The notes below the pieces were generated by a model. That model saw nothing but the letters and a program-made list of their open reading frames with translations, had not been told where the DNA came from and did not search any database. DNA of 64,000 nt from Actinomycetes bacterium (GTDB lineage Bacteria > Actinomycetota > Acidimicrobiia > Acidimicrobiales > Palsa-688), in NCBI GenBank assembly GCA_021787365.1, contig JAJYMB010000062.1:1-64000 (forward strand), given 5' to 3'. Of the stretch, positions 1 to 8,768 are shown piece after piece (the stretch's first letter is position 1; each line of letters begins with the position of its first letter). Position numbers and translations under genes: made by a program.

Positions 1-2
1 CT

Positions 3-119
3 TGGGCGACCTCGTTCGACCTCGACCAGGGCCCGACGATCTTTGGCGAGCTCATGGCCGGCCGCTCAGACGTAGTGAAAGCCCTGCTTCACCCCAGGCC
101 GCTCTCTCCCCAAGCGTAG
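3..119 (+). CDS. C-terminal fragment of a protein cut by the window edge (possibly a zinc-type dehydrogenase)
   Basis: Read in the third frame, the first 119 bases give about 38 residues ending in a TAG stop, so this is the tail of a gene that begins outside the window. The end contains DVVKALLHP. This resembles the last strand of medium-chain zinc dehydrogenases, which often finish with VVKVLL-P. That resemblance is the only clue to function and is weak. The gene runs towards the convergent sugar-transporter operon on the other strand. It could instead be the end of an unrelated sugar-metabolism enzyme. Confidence 0.4.
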   Translation, partial: WATSFDLDQGPTIFGELMAGRSDVVKALLHPRPLSPQA

Positions 120-167
120 GGAAGACAGGAAGGACCGCGGTAATAAAGCGTGCCTATGTCAGCTGTT

Positions 168-1166
168 TCAGGCGACCTGCTTCTCTCGCCCGTAGAGCAG
201 GACGATAACAATGATGACAGCACCATAGACAATGCTCCGGACATAGTCCGGGATCAACTCGGCATTGAGGATCGCCACCAGGACGACAAGGGTGAGACAA
301 CCAGCTACCGTACCAACATAATGGCCTCTACCGCCGAGGACAGACACACCTCCGATCACCGCTGCAGCGATCGACTCCAAGAGGTAGGGGTTCCCAAGCC
401 CAAGCGACGCCCCTCCGCTGTTGGCGGCCAGCATGATGCCCGCTACTGCGGCAAACAACCCACTCAGTGCGTAAACCGCTACCGTCACTCCGCGAATGCC
501 GACCCCAGCCAAATAGCTCGCGGCAGGGTTGACGCCGGTGGCGTAAATGCGGCGCCCGAACGTGGACCCTGACAAGAGGAGGCTCACCAGCAGGATCACG
601 CCGACCCACACCAAGACGTCCCCTGGGACGCCGGCCAACTTGCCATTCAACCCTGTAAGCAGAGCAGGTGCGGGCGGGTCCTTGCACGTATTGCAGGTCA
701 ACCCACCCGACAAGCCAAGCGACAGGCCCTCGACGATGCCGTTGGCGCCCAGGGTCATGACTATCGCAGGGATACTGAAGTAAGCAACACCTATACCGTT
801 CGCCAGCCCAACAGCAAGACCCATCCCCAGCGTGATGGCAAGAGCGCCGGGCAGGCTCCCATTACCCGCCGCCGACTCGACCGCGATGAGGATGGCTCCA
901 GCGTTGAGAACCCACACGACCGAAAAATCGATGCCCCCGAGTAGAAAGACCAGAGTCTGCCCGACCCCGACAAAGCCGACGAAAGAGGCAAGCTCAGCTA
1001 GGACACTAAGGCTACTCCCGCTCAAGATCCCAGGCTTGAGGATGCCACCAATTATGACGAGAAGTACCACTGTCCCAAAGGAGTAAGCGATGTTACGCCG
1101 TTGAGTCGTCCACCACTTGGTCCAATCCCAACCAACTGGCGAAGTCCCCGCAGCACTGTCTGCCAT
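168..1166 (-). CDS. Sugar ABC transporter permease (RbsC type), second of two
   Basis: A membrane permease of the ribose/xylose/galactose importer family (BPD_transp_2), about 332 residues, mostly hydrophobic, with many helices. It contains the family-like segment AAAVIGGVSVLGGRG near the C-terminus. The ATG at 1166 is chosen because GGAGG lies just upstream and the preceding permease stops at 1169, two bases before it. Longer starts would overlap that gene. It is the last gene of a four-gene minus-strand operon (binding protein, ATPase, two permeases), so the channel is probably a heterodimer of the two permeases. The substrate is unknown; nearby fucose genes make a deoxy- or pentose-like sugar plausible. 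Confidence 0.88.
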   Translation of the reverse strand: MADSAAGTSPVGWDWTKWWTTQRRNIAYSFGTVVLLVIIGGILKPGILSGSSLSVLAELASFVGFVGVGQTLVFLLGGIDFSVVWVLNAGAILIAVESAAGNGSLPGALAITLGMGLAVGLANGIGVAYFSIPAIVMTLGANGIVEGLSLGLSGGLTCNTCKDPPAPALLTGLNGKLAGVPGDVLVWVGVILLVSLLLSGSTFGRRIYATGVNPAASYLAGVGIRGVTVAVYALSGLFAAVAGIMLAANSGGASLGLGNPYLLESIAAAVIGGVSVLGGRGHYVGTVAGCLTLVVLVAILNAELIPDYVRSIVYGAVIIVIVLLYGREKQVA

Positions 1167-1168
1167 AG

Positions 1169-2179
1169 CTACCACCGCCTCCGGCTTCGCCTTAGCGACC
1201 CTCTCGCCCTGCGCTGCGCGAGGCTGGTCACGACCATGCCCAACAACACAGCGCCGATCAGGAATATGCCCTGGTAGAAGGACTCGTAAAATGAATTGAC
1301 GTTGGCATAGAAAAGAACGCTGACGAGTAGGGTGACCACCCCGGCGCCGCACACGACACCGATGACGCTCCCGCGCCCTCCGAAGAAGCTGACACCGCCG
1401 AGAACAACCGCGGCAAATGACGCCAGAAGGTACGAATCTCCGCCTGTGGCGTCACCACCACTCGAGCCTGCGGCAAGGAAGAGCCCGGCTGCGGCAGACA
1501 TGATACCAGACAGGACGAACGCCGAAGTGCGGATACGCCTGACATTGATGCCAAGGGCATTGGCCGCCTCGGCATCATTGCCGACAGCGTACAGGGCGAT
1601 CCCCAACCGGAACCGCCGAAGCAGCAGCCAAAAGACGGCCACGACCCCTATGAACACTAGCCCCAATGGGCTGTTGCTGTTCGCGAGAATATTAGTATAA
1701 GAAGCAGGGATGTTTCCCCCGGGCTGTGGGAGGACCCAGGCAGCGAGCCCTTGTAGGATCGACATCGTGGCGATCGTGACGACGATCGGCTGCAGCCGCC
1801 CAACGGTCACCAACAACCCATTGACCAGCCCGGTCGCGCCGCCCACGGCCAGCACTATGAGGCTCCAAAGCAACATGCTCGGTACCGACGAGTGCATATG
1901 CGTCGCGGCCAGGCTGTTGGTCAAGTCCATGATCCCGCCCACCGAAAGGTCGAGGCTCCTCGTGAGAACCACGATCCCCTGGCCGGCGGCGACAAAAACA
2001 AGCGGGAGAGCATTGCTGATCGTCGAGTCCCATGCGAACGCCGTCGGCAGGTGGTGCAACCTCAGGTCGAAGAACAGCACATAGGCCGCCACCGTGATGC
2101 CGAGCATTACGAATGCCAACAGGAGAGGGGCCTGCTGGAGGCTCAGGTAGCTCCAGCGGCTGCGGCGAACGACACTCAT
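1169..2179 (-). CDS. Sugar ABC transporter permease (RbsC type), first of two
   Basis: About 336 residues of RbsC-like permease. The N-terminus is basic (SVVRRSRWSYLSLQQ), followed by multiple membrane helices. DLSVGGIMDL and FAAVVLGGVSFFGGRGSVIG are typical of the family's transmembrane core. The start at 2179 leaves two bases after the stop of the upstream ATPase gene, which implies translational coupling. Two unlike permeases with one double ATPase is a common layout for carbohydrate uptake type 2 systems. Confidence 0.88.
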   Translation of the reverse strand: MSVVRRSRWSYLSLQQAPLLLAFVMLGITVAAYVLFFDLRLHHLPTAFAWDSTISNALPLVFVAAGQGIVVLTRSLDLSVGGIMDLTNSLAATHMHSSVPSMLLWSLIVLAVGGATGLVNGLLVTVGRLQPIVVTIATMSILQGLAAWVLPQPGGNIPASYTNILANSNSPLGLVFIGVVAVFWLLLRRFRLGIALYAVGNDAEAANALGINVRRIRTSAFVLSGIMSAAAGLFLAAGSSGGDATGGDSYLLASFAAVVLGGVSFFGGRGSVIGVVCGAGVVTLLVSVLFYANVNSFYESFYQGIFLIGAVLLGMVVTSLAQRRARGSLRRSRRRW

Positions 2180-2181
2180 GG

Positions 2182-3801
2182 CTAAACCTCGGCCGTTTCC
2201 ATCACCGACGCGGCCACGATTGCCTCTGGCTCCACTTGTGCCCCCGCCAGTTCCCGCACGACCCGACCTTCTCGCATGACAAGAACGCGTTGGCAAAGGT
2301 GCGCAGTCTCGTCTGTGTCACTCGAGTAAAACACGATGGCATGCCCTGCCTCCGCCAGTTCGGCGACCAGTTTGTACAGATCGTGCTTCGTACCGAGGTC
2401 GACGCCGCGAGTGATGTCGTAGAGGAGAAGGACCTGCGCGCCCGCCAACAGCCACCGACCAATGAGGACCTTCTGTTGGTTGCCCCCGCTGAGCGTTTCC
2501 ACCGCTTGACTGCCTGACCGAGTCGTCTTTACCTGCAATCGGGCAATGAGCTCACCCACATGTCGACGTTCTTCTGCTCGCCGGATGAGCCCCGCGATGG
2601 CAAACCTCCCGACGACTGGCAGCGTCAGATTGTCGCGCACGGACAAAGGCAATAGCAGGCCCTCCTGTTTTCGGTCCTCGGGGACCAGGGCGATTCCAAG
2701 GCCTGACCTAATGGCGTCCTTCGGCCGACGGATACGCCGGCGTTGGCCGCCCACCACGATCTCGCCACCCTTCGCCCGCCTGGCGCCGAACAGTGTTAGG
2801 AACAGTTCCCTCTGGCCTTGGCCTGCCAGCCCTCCTATGCCCAAGATCTCCCCCCGCCTTACGGAGAAGCTCACCCCGTCCAGGACATTGCTACGGACCT
2901 CCCGGACCTCGAGGAGCACGTCCTCTGACGTCGCCGTGGGCACTGGGGGGTACATCTCGCCGAGCCTGCGACCGGTCATCAGCACGACCGCTTCAGACTC
3001 GTCAAGACGCTCTCTTGTGGCAACGTCGCGCCCATTGCGGAACACAGTCAGCCGGTCGACGAGTTCTTCCACCTCTTTCCAACGATGCGAGGTGAACACG
3101 ACAGAGCCACCTTCGGTGCGGAACCTCCTCACCTGGGCGAACAACCAGTCCACCTGACCAGCCGAAAGAGAGGCAGTCGGCTCGTCCAGTAGCAGGATGG
3201 AAGGCTGACGACGCAAAGTCCGTACGATCTCGAGGATTTGCTGGTCAGCAAGGGACAACCGATCAGGGACCTCGAGCGGGTCGATACTTTCGACCCCGTA
3301 GGAACTGAGCACAGCCGCTGCACGGTCCGCCAGCTTCCGGCGCTGGACCAAGCCGCCTCGTCCTCTCGGGAGGTCGTCTAGCAGCAAGTTCTCCGCGACC
3401 GTCATCCAACGAAGCAGCGTGAGCTCCTGGAAGACCGTGCCCAAGCCAAGCCTGCGAGCTACTGCAGGGCTGGGGACAACGACCCGCCGCCCATTTAGGA
3501 ACACCTGTCCGCGGTCCGGACGTAACACGCCGCTCAGAACCTTGATCAAAGTGCTCTTGCCGGCGCCGTTCTCCCCCACCAGCCCGTGGACCTCCCCAGG
3601 CGCGAGAGAAAAACTCGCACCTGCCAGGGCCTGTACTTCTCCGAATGACTTGGCGATATCGACCGCCTCGAGCACCGCGCCCGAGCCCTCGAAAGAAGGT
3701 CCAGGATGAGCAACCGGGGCGGCCGCCGACAGGCTGGCACTTACCAGCCCACCTTTTGACCGCCCCGACGACGAGGGCAGGCCCTCGCCAGAGTTACTCA
3801 C
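2182..3801 (-). CDS. Sugar ABC transporter ATP-binding protein with two nucleotide-binding domains (RbsA/MglA type)
   Basis: A 539-residue double ATPase energising the adjacent permeases at the inner membrane face. The first domain has a clear Walker A (GENGAGKST, near residues 76-84), LSLADQQILEIVR in the signature region, and Walker B ILLLDEPTASLS. The second domain has the usual degenerate P-loop (GLAGQGQRE), a good signature LSGGNQQK, and an altered Walker B, LLLYDITRGVD. There the catalytic Glu of the usual DEPTRGVD is replaced by Ile, and the H-loop region reads SSDTDE. Only the first site is therefore likely to hydrolyse ATP fully. An extended Ser/Ala-rich N-terminus of about 40 residues precedes the first domain. 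Confidence 0.9.
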   Translation of the reverse strand: MSNSGEGLPSSSGRSKGGLVSASLSAAAPVAHPGPSFEGSGAVLEAVDIAKSFGEVQALAGASFSLAPGEVHGLVGENGAGKSTLIKVLSGVLRPDRGQVFLNGRRVVVPSPAVARRLGLGTVFQELTLLRWMTVAENLLLDDLPRGRGGLVQRRKLADRAAAVLSSYGVESIDPLEVPDRLSLADQQILEIVRTLRRQPSILLLDEPTASLSAGQVDWLFAQVRRFRTEGGSVVFTSHRWKEVEELVDRLTVFRNGRDVATRERLDESEAVVLMTGRRLGEMYPPVPTATSEDVLLEVREVRSNVLDGVSFSVRRGEILGIGGLAGQGQRELFLTLFGARRAKGGEIVVGGQRRRIRRPKDAIRSGLGIALVPEDRKQEGLLLPLSVRDNLTLPVVGRFAIAGLIRRAEERRHVGELIARLQVKTTRSGSQAVETLSGGNQQKVLIGRWLLAGAQVLLLYDITRGVDLGTKHDLYKLVAELAEAGHAIVFYSSDTDETAHLCQRVLVMREGRVVRELAGAQVEPEAIVAASVMETAEV

Positions 3802-3813
3802 TGGTTCAGGCGC

Positions 3814-4944
3814 TTAGTGGAAGCTGAAGACCAGCTTCCCAGAGGGACAAGCCGTACCGGATTTGGCCGAGGCAAGGCACAGTCCTGCAACAGTCGATCC
3901 CGTCCCCGTCTGAGCAACATCGGCAAAGAAGTCGCCACCTAGCGAAGGGAACCACGTCTTGCCCTTCACGTTGTTGGAGTTCTGCACCGCGACCGGGGCG
4001 AGCGGCAAGTTGTAGGTCTTGAAGTGGGCCGCGGAAAGGTGTTTCGACAGGATCTCGTAGGCCAAACCCAGAGCCACGACGCTCAGGTACGGCGCCTGGC
4101 CGATCGAGTAGCCCTGGACCTTCCCGGAGGCCATCAACTGCCGAAAGCCGTTTTCCGCCTCACCGGCAGTGAATGGTAGGGGCCTACCGGCCTGCTGGAA
4201 GGCCTTGAGCACGCCATTGGTCCCCCCCTGGCACCATATACCCTGTATCTTGGGTAGCGACGGGAGTGCCGCCGATACGACCCGTTGAGCAACTTCGGAG
4301 TCCCACTGGCCGTTTAATTGGTCGACCACGTGGATACCCGGGTACTTTTTCCAGACAGCCTGGGCGCCCGCATCGCGCTGTTCATTGACATAAGTACCAC
4401 TCACGCCGGTAACCATCAGGACGTTGCCATGGCCGTGGAGTTTCTGGGCCAGCCACTTGGCCCAGAGGTAACCCATCTGGTACTGGTCCTCATTGACCTT
4501 CAGTGCGCATGGCGCGGTCACCGTGTTGTCGAACGACACGACGAGGATCCCTCTGGCGCAGGCCTCCTGGACGACGCTGTTGAGGCCTGTCGGAGAGGCT
4601 GCATCGGTCACGATCGCGTTGACCCCGCTGGCGATCAGGTCGGACATCTGCGACCTTTGCGCTGGGACGTTATTGTTGGCGTTATATATGGAGCAGTTGA
4701 CGGCCGTCTTGATCGGGGCCATCTTGCATGCGGACTTGAACTCATTCTCCATCTCGATGCGCCACGTGTTGCCGATATAGGAGTTCGACAGCGCAATGGT
4801 AAAGTGAGCGTCCTTCCCCGCAGCCAAACTGCTGGCAGACGCGGTTGCTATGGTGCCTGCTGTCATCAAGACGCCGACAAGCGCCGATACCGCCAAGCGT
4901 ATGGCAAGTACCGAAGACCGAGGGCCTCTTAGGCTGTTGCGCAC
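3814..4944 (-). CDS. Sugar ABC transporter substrate-binding protein
   Basis: An exported binding protein of the Peripla_BP_4 (RbsB-like) family, about 376 residues. The GTG at 4944 is chosen over upstream ATG codons because AAGGAGG sits ten bases before it. The protein then opens with a basic stretch and a hydrophobic signal segment (VSALVGVLMTAGTIATASAS), after which the mature domain begins. DLIASGVNAIVTDAASPTG and LVVSFDNTV match the two-lobed periplasmic fold. No lipobox is obvious. It is the first gene of the importer operon, with a good promoter at 5067-5095. Confidence 0.88.
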   Translation of the reverse strand: MRNSLRGPRSSVLAIRLAVSALVGVLMTAGTIATASASSLAAGKDAHFTIALSNSYIGNTWRIEMENEFKSACKMAPIKTAVNCSIYNANNNVPAQRSQMSDLIASGVNAIVTDAASPTGLNSVVQEACARGILVVSFDNTVTAPCALKVNEDQYQMGYLWAKWLAQKLHGHGNVLMVTGVSGTYVNEQRDAGAQAVWKKYPGIHVVDQLNGQWDSEVAQRVVSAALPSLPKIQGIWCQGGTNGVLKAFQQAGRPLPFTAGEAENGFRQLMASGKVQGYSIGQAPYLSVVALGLAYEILSKHLSAAHFKTYNLPLAPVAVQNSNNVKGKTWFPSLGGDFFADVAQTGTGSTVAGLCLASAKSGTACPSGKLVFSFH

Positions 4945-5051
4945 GGTCGCTCCACCTCCTTGCACCGTGGCGGGGACCATGAGGTCCAAGTGTTAAATAC
5001 GTTCACCTTCGTCACGTAGCTTCCCTCCCTTCAAGCTGGCCAAACGTACTG

Positions 5052-5070
5052 GTCGCGATTTCTGCGATCC
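5052..5070. promoter_or_regulatory. Operator-like inverted repeat at the start region of the importer operon
   Basis: The sequence GGTCGC-N7-GCGATC forms an imperfect inverted repeat (five of six arm positions) just downstream of the -10 box of the minus-strand promoter. A repressor bound here would block initiation. The binding protein is unknown; the LacI-family gene at 9079-10182 is one candidate. Confidence 0.35.
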
Positions 5071-5095
5071 TAGTACTCCCAACGTGACACTGCAA
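5067..5095 (-). promoter_or_regulatory. Sigma-70-type promoter for the first sugar-importer operon
   Basis: On the minus strand TTGCAG (5095-5090) and TAGGAT (5072-5067) are separated by exactly 17 bases, a close match to a housekeeping promoter. It lies about 120 bases upstream of the binding-protein start. Confidence 0.55.
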
Positions 5096-5419
5096 GGCCG
5101 CCGCCGCCAGGCGACCCCACACAACGCGCCTCGGAACTGTGCCCCGTGCGACGGCACCGGCCGTGACGACCACGGGAAGCCGTGCCGCCCGGGAAAGGTG
5201 GCCTCCAGGCATCCCCGCGTCGAAAGCGGTATCAACGTGCAAAAAGAGAGCTTTGTCTCGGTCGGGCCAAAGCTTGGTGATGACAATTCTGTCCAACTGA
5301 CAAGCTGTCGTTCACAAAGAGCACGTGCGCGTCGTGTTCGAAACGCAAAGGCCACTCAGCTCTTGGCATTAGCTCGCCATCAGTCCCAATTGGCCTGTCG
5401 TCCGCAGCCGGTACAGGCG

Positions 5420-7501
5420 CTAAAGCCGCCGAGCCAGCAGGTCGGCGTGGCGCCAGGCCAAGGCCATCACCGTGAGGGCGGGGTTCACGCCCCCGTTGGT
5501 CACGTGCACCGAAGCGTCCGCCAAGACCACGTTGGGGCAATCGTGGAGCTTTCCGGTCGGGTCGCAGGCGGAACTGGCCGGGTCTTCTCCCATCCGGCAC
5601 GTGCCCGCCTGGTGCTGGCCGGCCGACAGGTGGGGCTCGGGACCGGGGGGAGGCGAGCCCCAGGTGCGCTCGGCTCCGCTGGCCGCGACCCACTCGAGCG
5701 CTCGCTCGGCCAGGAAGGCGGCTGTTCGCATGTCCTCCGGGTGCGCTTGACCAGAAAGTCTAGCAACAGGCAGCCCGAGACGGTCCTTCACCCTGGCATC
5801 GAGGCTCACTCTGGCAGCTCCGTTGGGGATCTCCTGGACAGGTCCCATCACGTGAAGTGTCCGGCGGTAGCCGTCGCGCATGGCCGCTTTGCCGGCCGCT
5901 CCCCAGCGCGGCGCGTCGGGGGGCAGAGCGGTGTGCCAGAAATGTGCCGGGATCATCACGAACTCGTTCGCCAGCATCCCCCCGCCCACGATCCCCTCGT
6001 TCCCGTGGAGCCATTGGCAGGTGGCGATGTCGGGGCCGGGCCCGAGCCCGTCTACGACCCGGTCGGCAAAGAGGCCGAAGGCGCCCACATAAGTGTGGCC
6101 CTGGAGGTTGGCGCCGGCGTTCGGGCCGCCCAGCCCAGAGAGCAGCAAGAGCCTCGCCGTTTCGATCGCCCCGGCGCTCAGCACGAAGGCACCCGCCTGC
6201 ACCTCGCGCGTCGTGCTCCCGTCCTCGGCAACCAACTGGACTGCGGTCGCCCGGCCGGCTGGTCCCACGACGATCCTTGCCGCCCTGGTCCCTACCAGGA
6301 CCGTGCAGCCGTGGGCAGCCACCGCGTCCACGAGCAGCGAGTTGAACGGGCCGCCTTTGGCATCGACGGGGCAAGCGAAACCGACGCACTGAGGGCAGCG
6401 CACGCAAGCCGGGCGGCCGCCGTAGGGAGACGTGTTCACCATGAGGGGCGGGGCCGCGGTGGGCCAACCGAGCTGGGCCGCTCCGGCCGACAACCGGTGA
6501 CCTGAAGTCCCGAGTGGGAAAGGGGCGAGCGGGTACGGCCGGCGGCGAGGCCCCGCGTGGGCGTGCCCGGGTTGACCGGCGACCCCGATCGACCACTCGA
6601 CCTCGTCGTAGTAAGGCTCGAGGTCCTCATAAGAGATCGGCCAGTCGGCAAGCGTGCTCCTCTCGGGCACCCCGTAGGTGCTCGCCATACGGAAATCGAC
6701 CGGGCAGAGCCGCCACGCCTGGGCGCCCCAGACGCGGGTGCCGCCGCCGAGGACCATGGCATTGTTGTTCCAGCCGCTCTCATGAGGGCTCAGCACCTGT
6801 TCACCTTCAGCCGTGACGAGTACCCTCGGGTTATCCTCGAGGCGCGGGCCGGTGTTGTGCCCGTAACGGGCGAGACGGTGGTTGCGCAGGTGGTCGGTGG
6901 GGACATCCGTCGCCGCGAGCGCCTCGCCGCGCTCCACGACGAGGACGTGCAAGCCGGCGCAGGCGAGGACGTAGGCCGCCACTCCCCCGCCGGCGCCACC
7001 GCCGATCACGACTACGTCGTAGCCGCCGGCGACTTCGTCCAGGGAACGGCACACACGGGGTAGTCGCCCTGGGCTCACCTGCTCGGCAGGCACAGGCGCG
7101 GGGTAGCCGATCATCTCCCACGACTCACCACCGGGGTTGGCGCCGTTGCCCGGGTCGGCGTAGTACGCGTCGGCCACCCAGGCGGTGAGCGTCGCCAACC
7201 ACTTGCCGCCGGCGCCCGGCTGAGCCGAGGCGCTCCCGGCCTGGACAGCCTCCAGCAACTGGTCCCGGTGGTCCGGGCCGAGCTCGGCAAACGAAGCGCC
7301 GAAGAGGGCGTGGGCCTCGCCGTCGATCCCGTCGAGACCGGCCACCAGGTCGGGCCAGCCGGGTGCAAGCTCGCGGGCGGAATGCCGGAGCAGGAAGTCG
7401 TAGACGCCTGCCTCGGTGGCAGACGGGTAAGCGTCGGCGGGGACCAGCCGGTCGAGGACCGCCCGAAGTGTGCGTGGCTGGGTGAGGGCGGGCAGTCCCA
7501 A
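5420..7501 (-). CDS. GMC-family FAD oxidoreductase with an N-terminal gluconate 2-dehydrogenase subunit-3-like domain
   Basis: A 693-residue flavoprotein. The first ~150 residues (LRAVLDRLVPADAYPSATEA onward) resemble the small subunit of membrane gluconate 2-dehydrogenase. The FAD Rossmann motif VVIGGGAGGGVAAYVLA follows near residue 165. The C-terminus carries HQAGTCRMG and a GGVNPALTVMALA segment, as in GMC sugar and alcohol dehydrogenases. A Cys-rich stretch (CVRCPQCVGFACP) lies mid-protein. It probably oxidises a sugar or polyol; the electron acceptor is unclear. The start is a TTG with only a weak ribosome site, and an in-frame stop lies immediately upstream. No Tat or Sec signal is seen at this start, so the location is uncertain. 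Confidence 0.85.
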   Translation of the reverse strand: MGLPALTQPRTLRAVLDRLVPADAYPSATEAGVYDFLLRHSARELAPGWPDLVAGLDGIDGEAHALFGASFAELGPDHRDQLLEAVQAGSASAQPGAGGKWLATLTAWVADAYYADPGNGANPGGESWEMIGYPAPVPAEQVSPGRLPRVCRSLDEVAGGYDVVVIGGGAGGGVAAYVLACAGLHVLVVERGEALAATDVPTDHLRNHRLARYGHNTGPRLEDNPRVLVTAEGEQVLSPHESGWNNNAMVLGGGTRVWGAQAWRLCPVDFRMASTYGVPERSTLADWPISYEDLEPYYDEVEWSIGVAGQPGHAHAGPRRRPYPLAPFPLGTSGHRLSAGAAQLGWPTAAPPLMVNTSPYGGRPACVRCPQCVGFACPVDAKGGPFNSLLVDAVAAHGCTVLVGTRAARIVVGPAGRATAVQLVAEDGSTTREVQAGAFVLSAGAIETARLLLLSGLGGPNAGANLQGHTYVGAFGLFADRVVDGLGPGPDIATCQWLHGNEGIVGGGMLANEFVMIPAHFWHTALPPDAPRWGAAGKAAMRDGYRRTLHVMGPVQEIPNGAARVSLDARVKDRLGLPVARLSGQAHPEDMRTAAFLAERALEWVAASGAERTWGSPPPGPEPHLSAGQHQAGTCRMGEDPASSACDPTGKLHDCPNVVLADASVHVTNGGVNPALTVMALAWRHADLLARRL

Positions 7502-7556
7502 GTGCTCAGGCGTGGGGCTCAGAGTAAGCCTCCGAGCGCCACGCCTGGCTCCTATT

Positions 7557-7600
7557 GCGTTATTTCAGAGCGTTTTATTTGAGAGGCGTTTATTTGAGAG
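7557..7600. repeat. Three AT-rich near-direct repeats upstream of the GMC oxidoreductase gene
   Basis: The plus strand reads GCGTTATTTCAGA, GCGTTTTATTTGAGA and GCGTTTATTTGAGA at 7557, 7570 and 7586. They are strikingly AT-rich for this genome. The block lies between the stop of the DUF5666 gene and the start of the GMC gene, so it may be a regulator site or a UP-like element. Confidence 0.5.
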
Positions 7601-7604
7601 CGGC

Positions 7605-8768
7605 TCAGTGACGGCCGTGGTGACCGCCAAGGTGCCCGTCACCGCCGCCACTACCGTGGTTGTGGTCGCCACCTCGTTGGCTGCCATTGCCCGAGCCGCG
7701 GGTGGGCCCGCCGCCCGCACCCGACGGGCCGCCGCGGGAGCCACCAACTCCGTCGTTGCCGCCACGACCGTAGTGGTGGCCCCGGAAGTGGCTCTCGCCC
7801 AGGACCCTGACCACGATGGCGCTCACCGCATCAGTGCCCTCCTGGTTGCCGATCACTCTCGCCCTGTCGCCGCTGGCCAAGCTCGAGATGCTCGGCGAAC
7901 TCACTCCCGGCACGTAGTACCTCGTGGTCGGTGTCACGGCCACGGTGACCATCGAGGTCGAACTGGTAGAACTGAGCATGAAGCTGTTGGCGCCCAAGTT
8001 GCCCACGATGCCCACGTGGCTCACGAGCGGTATGAAGACCAAGGTCGCGTCGATCGTCAGGACGCCCGACACCAATCCTTCCTGTGTGCCGCGGACCAGC
8101 ACGAGGTCGCCGGGCATGACGTTTGAGAGGGTCGGGTTGCTCACGCCCGGGTCCTTGTAGACGGTGCTATCCGAGACGTTCGCCACGATCGTGACGCTGG
8201 TCGAGGTCAGGGTCGACCTACCTGGGCTCAGGGTTATCGAATTGCCCACGACGCTCTGCACCGTGCCGAAGGCGGAAGCCTCGGGGAGCTTGACCATCGT
8301 CGCGTCGAAGGTGCCGGAGCCAGCCTCGCTGCCCCTCACCTGCACCTTGTCGCCGACGGCGATGCTGTTTAAACTGACGGTGGTCCCGCTCGGTACCCCC
8401 GGCTCGACATAGGTGGTGGTGCTGGACACGATGACATCGAGGGTCATGCCGCTCTCGGTCACCATGGTGAACCCGGTGCTGTCGAGGACCACCGTCACGG
8501 TACCGGTTACCGAGCGACCGCGGTGGAGGCCGTGCCCGCGCCCATAGCCTGGGCCCTCGCCTCGCCACCCGTGGTCGCCACGTCTAGCGTGGTCACCGTG
8601 GTGGACAGGTGTGGCGCTCGCAGTGGCCAGTCCTCCGACCGGCACCAGCCACCCGAGGCCGAACGCCACGACGACCGAGAGCAGGACACGGGCCCAGCCC
8701 TTCGTCGTGCTCACTGACATTCGCGGGGAGGAGCGCCGCCCCGCACCGGCTTTGCCTTCCACTGCCAT
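7605..8768 (-). CDS. Secreted DUF5666-repeat protein
   Basis: About 387 residues starting at an ATG with GGAGG four bases upstream. An N-terminal membrane or signal segment (ARVLLSVVVAFGLGWLVPV) is followed by a His/Gly/Arg-rich stretch. Three DUF5666-like units come next, each with a TTYVEPGV-type motif and a GDKVQVRG-type motif (around 110-180, 185-260 and 265-340). The C-terminus is a low-complexity His/Gly/Arg tail. DUF5666 proteins are exported and have no assigned function. An 11-bp-phased direct repeat upstream (8854-8882) suggests two-component control. Confidence 0.82.
   Translation of the reverse strand: MAVEGKAGAGRRSSPRMSVSTTKGWARVLLSVVVAFGLGWLVPVGGLATASATPVHHGDHARRGDHGWRGEGPGYGRGHGLHRGRSVTGTVTVVLDSTGFTMVTESGMTLDVIVSSTTTYVEPGVPSGTTVSLNSIAVGDKVQVRGSEAGSGTFDATMVKLPEASAFGTVQSVVGNSITLSPGRSTLTSTSVTIVANVSDSTVYKDPGVSNPTLSNVMPGDLVLVRGTQEGLVSGVLTIDATLVFIPLVSHVGIVGNLGANSFMLSSTSSTSMVTVAVTPTTRYYVPGVSSPSISSLASGDRARVIGNQEGTDAVSAIVVRVLGESHFRGHHYGRGGNDGVGGSRGGPSGAGGGPTRGSGNGSQRGGDHNHGSGGGDGHLGGHHGRH

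Larger units (their letters stand above)
4945..5419. other. Intergenic region upstream of the first sugar-importer operon
   Basis: No convincing gene is seen; open frames on either strand lack homology-like motifs or good ribosome sites. It holds the promoter and operator-like repeat for the minus-strand importer operon. The remainder, 5100-5419, lies downstream of the GMC flavoprotein gene and shows no clear terminator. Confidence 0.5.

Noticed and set aside
5084-6505. Long plus-strand open frame opposite the GMC oxidoreductase
   Set aside because: It is a high-GC shadow of a clear flavoprotein gene, has no recognisable motif and no ribosome site.
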